Below are positions 58,661 to 64,000 of a DNA stretch of 64,000 nt, piece after piece. The position numbers were made by a program, and so were the translations under genes. Position 1 is the first letter of the stretch, and each line of letters starts with the position of its first letter. The notes beneath the pieces were generated by a model. The model made no database searches, was not told where the DNA came from, and saw only the letters and a program-made list of their open reading frames with translations. The stretch covers positions 382,361,315 through 382,425,314 of the forward strand of contig NC_057861.1 of NCBI RefSeq assembly GCF_019393635.1, in the 5' to 3' direction. This DNA is from Dromiciops gliroides. Lineage: Eukaryota; Chordata; Mammalia; Microbiotheria; Microbiotheriidae.

Positions 58661-58807
58661 CTTTGGGGGGGGGCAGGGCAATGAGAGTTAAGTGACTTGC
58701 CCAGAGTCACACAGCTAGTAAGTGTTAAGTGTCTGAGACCAGATTTGAACTCAGGTACTCCTGAATCCAGGGCCAATGATTTATCCACTGCACCACTTAG
58801 CTGCCCC
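58661..58807 (-). mobile_element. WSINE1-like SINE
   Basis: gggcagggcaatgagagtta to gctgcccc; tgtacattt at 58652-58660 and 58814-58822. Confidence 0.9.
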
Positions 58808-58976
58808 CTTTAATGTACATTTAGTCTTTTAGTCTACATTCAATCTTGCACATGGTAGCTGATGAATAGATGTTTCCTGATTAATTGAATTATGTTTTTT
58901 AAAATTATCTTAATTTTTGTATATTTCCTCTTTCTTTTAAAAAATCTCTAAGCTTTTTGAAGCTATGTACCATATC

Positions 58977-59127
58977 TTTTTTTTTTTTTTTAGTGAGGCC
59001 ATTGGGGTTAAGTGACTTGCCCAGGGTCACACAGCTAGTAAGTGTTAAGTGTCTGAGGCCGAATTTGAACTCAGGTACTCCTGACTCCAGGGCTGGTGCT
59101 CTATCCACTGTGCCACCTAGCTGCCCC
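58977..59127 (-). mobile_element. WSINE1-like SINE
   Basis: gtgaggccattggggttaag to gctgcccc; taccatatc at 58968-58976 and 59128-59136. Confidence 0.93.
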
Positions 59128-59239
59128 TACCATATCCTATTCTTATTTATAATTTCCTTACTGCTTAGGGAAGCAAATACAAGCTCATCTTCAGGTTTAC
59201 AAAGTTTTTTTCCTTACAACTAGTTTGTGAGATAAATAT

Positions 59240-59395
59240 TCCAATGAATATTATTTTTTACAGATAAGAAAACTGAGACCTAGAGAAGTTAAATGACTTG
59301 GAAATACATATCAGAACCAGCATTTGAAACTGGGTATCCTAATTCAAAATACTTTGCCCTTTCTACTACGTCATAGTGTCTTGTAATTGTCCTTA
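59240..59395 (-). repeat. MIR relic
   Basis: tacagataagaaaactgaga, accagcatttgaaactgggt. Confidence 0.55.
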
Positions 59396-59879
59396 TGTTT
59401 GTTAAATGGATGTACAAGTAGCTGTGTGCTCATATAATTATTTCTTCTCCTTCCTGAGGAATCCCATAATTTTTTTCTTTTAAAATGGTTTTAATATCCC
59501 TCATTTCTATTCAATGTGCTCTTTTTGAATGTATGTGGACATCCTGTTTTCATGTTTCTACTGAGGAACTTTGCATTTTCTGGCATTATGTTTGGACTTC
59601 AAACTATTCTATATTGTCCAGCAGTCTTTCCTCAGCCTTAAGCCCCAAAGAACCCTCCAAACCTTATAGGAACCAAATCATTCTATGTAACATGAAGGTA
59701 AAAATAGGGGCTGCTAATCTCAGACCTAGTGCTTTTAAGCTGGCATGAGGACAGAGACGTATGGGGTCTAAATTCCATCTTAGGTCCCATGAAAGATTTG
59801 GGTTACAAGGATCCTTCAAACACTTTATTTTATGGTTCCTCCAACCACCAGGAAAACATAATTATTTGAATATAAGGTA

Positions 59880-60115
59880 GGAAACAAACATTTATTAAGC
59901 ACCACTATGTGCCAGACACTGCTAAGCATTTGATCTTTTCAATAACTTTGTGGGATAGATGTGATTATTATCCTCCTTTCACAGGAAACTAGGGCAAACA
60001 GATTAAGAAAGTTACCCAGCATCACACAGCTGGTGTCTGAAGATAGATTTGACCTCAGGTTTTCCTAATTCCAATCTTAGTGCTCTGTCTACTGTGCCAT
60101 CTAGCTGCCTCTGTC
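59880..60115 (-). mobile_element. THER1/MIR-type CORE-SINE, reverse
   Basis: cactatgtgccagacactgc, cacaggaaactagggcaaac, agcatcacacagctggtgtc, actgtgccatctagctgcct. Confidence 0.7.
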
Positions 60116-60364
60116 TGTGGTCACAAAGACTATATCCATTAATTTATTCTTGAACCCTCTGAAGGGAATTGAAGTCAACTCCATCTGAAACTTTATTATA
60201 ACTAGCCATGCATATCTAACACTCTTCAATGTATAAACACTCACCCAAGCATGAAGAGACTCAAATAATGAATTTTGTCTCTGTATCCTACTTTGAAGGG
60301 AAGGTGAACTAGGATTATCAAGTTCTAGAATGTTCAGTCTGCCTGGAAATCCTTTAGATATGGA

Positions 60365-60620
60365 GGCAGATAGGCTCTGTAGTCAATAGAGGGATAAAAA
60401 AGGAATGAGGAAGACTTGAGTTCAACCCTAGCCTCAGACAATTACTAACTTGTGTAATCCTAGGCAAATTATTTAACTTCTATCTACCTCAGTTTCCTCA
60501 TCTGTAAAATTAGGCTAACATTAGAATCTATCAACAAGGGTTGTTGTGAGGATAAATGAAATAATATTTGTAAAGTACTTTGCAAACCTTAAAGTGCGAT
60601 ATAAATGCTAGCTATTAGTG
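60365..60620 (+). mobile_element. CORE-SINE (Mar1/MIR type)
   Basis: gacttgagttcaaccctagc, acctcagtttcctcatctgt, ttgttgtgaggataaatgaa, tttgcaaaccttaaagtgcg. Confidence 0.75.
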
Positions 60621-61334
60621 TTATTGAGATGATTATGGTTTGGGTGACAGTCTAAATGTCAATGGCCCAAAGCTTTGTATAGCTAAATTCAGAAATGCTC
60701 AACATTAGCTTGGCCATAGGATGATGAATTATTCAGAAACAAGAACTATCAAAGACTATTTCATCTTTCAAGGAGCTATGATGTATAGCTGCAATACTAT
60801 ACATTGACATAATCAATCAAGGTATGAAATGATAATTTATGATGAATCTATGAAAAACTATATTTTCCATTAAACTATACAAGAAACTAATTTTAAAAAT
60901 GAGAAAATTCTTGAATTTCCCATTATAAAGTACATCTAAGGCATATAACATGTTTTTTCAGATATAACAAAATGATATTACAGGGAGGAAATATTATTAG
61001 GGAAACTGCTTTTATTATTTCATGTAAAAGAAAACAGTATCAGAGATCCATTGCTTTAATTTAATTCCAATTAGTTCTCCCTAGTTCCCTTAACTTTCAA
61101 CTTCAGAAAAGATTGAAATATGAAAACAACTTACACTGAAATATCTTGACTCATACAGTATTAAAAATGATGCTGGATATTTTTTTCTCTCATTTTTCAT
61201 TTTATCATTCAACTTTTTCTTAGAACTTCAGTTATAACTCTAAAAACCATTACATATGGATATTCCCCAAATACAGATTTTCAAGGGCTGTAAAAGCAAT
61301 GAAAACCTCAATGGCTTATCTTTTCAATTCAATT
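60621..61334. other. No gene recognised
   Basis: AT-rich anonymous sequence. Confidence 0.45.
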
Positions 61335-61715
61335 CAATTTGAGTCAATTCCGTTTAAGTAAACAATCTTTATTAAAGACCTACTATGCTAGACCTGAAGG
61401 AACTCATATTGTATCACAGGAAAAAACTCATGCACATAAATGTGTCAACATAAAAAGCTATATAACATAATTTATGGGTAGTAATAGAAGTAATGACTTG
61501 GAGGGATTAGGAAAGCCTTCTATAGGAGAGATGGTACTTGACCAGCTCCTTGAAGGGATCAAGGATTGTAGAAGTGAGGCCAAGGGAACATTCCAGGCCT
61601 AGAAATTAATTAGTTAGCCTATGCAAAGTCAAAAAGGTAGGAGAAGAAATTCTGTATGGAGCAGGAAGTAGACCATTTTTCCTGGAATCCATAGTGTTTG
61701 AGGGAGAGTGATATA
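61335..61715 (-). mobile_element. L2/CR1 LINE 3' region, reverse
   Basis: aatctttattaaagacctac, ggattaggaaagccttctat, ggccaagggaacattccagg: same reverse 3' region as at 45.2 kb. A short (AT) run lies at about 61711-61729. Confidence 0.55.
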
Positions 61716-61763
61716 TATATATATATATATGAGATTTTAAATGACAATTGATGTGTCTATAAT

Positions 61764-62237
61764 ATTTTATGATTTATGAAGCACCTTTGTCACCATGATT
61801 CCATGAGGTAAGTAGTATGAAGCTTTATTAGCTCCATTTTACAGATGAGAAAACTGAGTCTTGGATAGTTTATATGTGTTTCCCAGGATCACACAGCTAG
61901 TCAGCTAAAGAGCCCATATTTGAACCCAGATCTCTGTACTCAAGGTCTGGAATGCATTCCTCCATACCAGAATTCTTCATTATACTTGGATACTACCTAA
62001 GGTTGCTTATCCTCTATTAGTAGGATTATATTTTCCTAGATTTAGCACTGAAAGCAGCCTGTGAGGACATCTAGTAAACTCCTTTTGTTTTACAAGTAAG
62101 GAAACTAAGGCCCAGGGAGGAGTGATTTTCTCAGTCATAGAACTAGTATGTGGCAAATTTTATGATTTATGAAGCACCTTCCTCACCATGATTCCATGAG
62201 GTAAGTAGTATGAGCTTTGTTACCTCCATTTTACAGA
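61764..62237. repeat. Local direct repeat of ~80 bp in MIR-like DNA
   Basis: 61764-61845 and 62157-62237 share attttatgatttatgaagca, accatgattccatgaggtaa and gtagtatga with few changes, offset about 393 bp. Reverse MIR-type sequence surrounds both. Confidence 0.8.
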
Positions 62238-62311
62238 GACAGAGAACGTCTTGGGGAATTCATGCACTAATCAACTGCATGATCATTCCTTAGCTTTTTG
62301 CCAGTCTTCTT

Positions 62312-62460
62312 TTTTTTTTTTAAGTGAGGCAATTGGGGTTAAGTGATTTGCCCAGGGTCACACAGCCAGTAAGTGTTAAGTGTCTGAGGCCAGATTTGAA
62401 CTCTGGTACTCCTGACTCCAGGGCTGGTGCTCTATCCACTGTACCACCTAGCTGCCCCCT
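62312..62460 (-). mobile_element. WSINE1-like SINE
   Basis: gtgaggcaattggggttaag to gctgccccc; ttgccagtcttctt at 62298-62311 and 62461-62474. Confidence 0.93.
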
Positions 62461-62809
62461 TTGCCAGTCTTCTTGATGGTTGCTTGTTTATAATGGTATT
62501 CTAGAGATAACAGAATATATCATTTTGGAAATAATTACACAACCATCTAAATTATAAGACATGGGTAAAATTTAGGTTTCTCTAACAATAAACAGCTTTG
62601 AATGGGTTGAAATGTGAAATTTCCTGCTCTTTCCTCCTATTCAATTCTCAGCTGAGTTCATTGTCAGTCTTCATGTGATATGTGCCAATGAACAAGCTCA
62701 ATGAGCTGCTCACCCAACTGCATTTCACAATCTGAACAATGTATGTTTTTCATAGACTTTGATCTTCCAGTGTGGATTGCTAGGTGGATATAGTCTTGAA
62801 GAGGCTTTA

Positions 62810-63290
62810 TAGTTGTTGTTTGTCCTCCATTTTTGAAGAGGACCAGTGACATCATAGAGTGATATCTTGACTTGCTTGTGAATTAGACTTAAGTGAGGCA
62901 GAGTTGTACAAAGCAGTCAGCCTCACTCTTTCTTCCAGAGTCATCAAAGCCCAGTGGCAAGACAAAAGTTAGAATAACTAGCAATGGCCTAGGATGCAGT
63001 GAATGACCCAGTATCTTCGATGTCTGACCAAGCTCTAAGTGCTCCACTGCCCCTGCTTCAGTCAACTTCCATGGCCATTAGAATAAATTGTTCTTTTTCC
63101 CATTCTGCCAAGGGAAGTCTTCACATGCTTGAGATATATACATCTTCCCACCTCACCAATGGGCCTGTTGGTTACCCTCCACCTAGTTTAGCTCATCGGC
63201 TCAGATTAGTTACTGGGAGGGTGTCAGCTAAGCACATGCTAAAGCTTTTTGGAGCCACAGATAAGAGTTGGGTAAGAAGTGGACAGTAAA
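62810..63290 (-). repeat. Dispersed repeat family X, reverse copy
   Basis: gttgttgtttgtcctccatt, gaggaccagtgacatcatag, gacttaagtgaggcagagtt and accaagctctaagtgct match, in reverse, the copy at 12700-13235. It carries a plus frame (62999-63289) that I take as incidental. Confidence 0.6.
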
Positions 63291-64000
63291 GATGGATGAA
63301 CAGCCCTGAAAAGGGCTCAGTAAGCCCTCATGCCAGAGATACTGGTCCTTCATTAACACTCCATACACCCCAGTCTTATAATATTCTGTTTTGTTCTAGT
63401 CGGTACAACATAATCCATAAAGTGGATCATATGGAGAATATTTCTCTAAATAGGGACTCGAGCCTTATTTTACATTTACTATCTCTCTTGTATTTTATGT
63501 TATGACCAAATAGGACAAACAGACTGTTTTGCTGGACAAATTAGACCACAGAGAGATCTATTGTCCTCCTAGGGCATATAATGATGACATGATGGGAAGT
63601 CTTCTTAGAACTATTAAGCTTGATCAAACAACTCACTTCTGATGATTCATGGGGGCGGTGGGGAGTTGGGTGTTTAATTTCCTATAGATCAAATGATGAG
63701 AAGGAAAACAGAATGCATAATGCTAAATACTATGAAATCTTAGGCAAAAAATATGAAAACCTTGGTGTTATATGTAATGTTTTACCCAGAATCTCTAATT
63801 TAAGGTAGGGAATTAAAATGAGAAAGGCACATTTGGGAAATGAACAGCTGGGCTGGCCAAGGAGATATTTTCTGAGAAGATTTTTATTTCTAGGTCATAT
63901 GCTAAAATAAAAATAAAATAAAATGAAAAAGTGACATTTGCATTTTTGTACATGACTAATGTGGGAATTTGTTTTGCTTCACTATGCATATTGTTATAAG
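63291..64000. other. No gene recognised
   Basis: Anonymous sequence to the right edge; the frames 63296-63505 and 63620-63808 show no domain. Confidence 0.45.

Overview
The window looks like nuclear DNA from a marsupial, probably an Australian lineage such as a dasyurid (inference). The main reason is about two dozen copies of a ~140-bp tRNA-derived SINE of the marsupial WSINE1/Mar1 type, together with marsupial-style L1/HAL1 LINEs, old CR1/L2-clade LINEs, CORE-SINE/MIR relics, solo LTR-like elements and many tetranucleotide microsatellites. Names of repeat families come from recognition alone; no library search was possible. The only intact host protein-coding gene I can support is MC4R, the single-exon melanocortin-4 receptor, on the minus strand at 51284-52282. 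The window therefore represents the gene-poor surroundings of MC4R, with about 51 kb of its 3' side and 12 kb of its 5' side.

Layout. 1-10 kb: L1 ORF2 remnant at the left edge, SINEs, LINE 3' debris and an L1 5' UTR fragment. 10-20 kb: a mosaic ATCT/CATC microsatellite, two decayed LINE copies with ORF1, a nested palindrome made of inverted L1 3' ends, a duplicated GATA block, and L1 ORF2 debris split by a SINE. 20-32 kb: L1 3' ends, three minus-strand LTR-like copies of one family, a UQCR10 processed pseudogene inserted in an L2-type LINE, and several nested SINEs. 32.1-36.0 kb: a full-length LINE with only ORF1 (HAL1-like), flanked by a perfect 15-bp target duplication, with an intact 330-aa ORF1, a 5' UTR starting with a YY1-like motif and a doubled 3' UTR. 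36-49 kb: CR1/L2 fragments, a probable solo LTR, SINEs and a ~450-bp purine-rich tract. 49-54 kb: MC4R with a candidate poly(A) signal, 5' leader and promoter. 54-64 kb: sparse older repeats and a possible hAT element.

Nothing here forms an operon or multi-gene system. The unusual content is in mobile DNA: a SINE fossil at the same place after ORF1 in two LINE copies, a SINE dimer sharing one linker at two loci, and an ORF1-only LINE that still has a complete ORF. I found no bacterial-type system, CRISPR array, rRNA or stand-alone tRNA gene.
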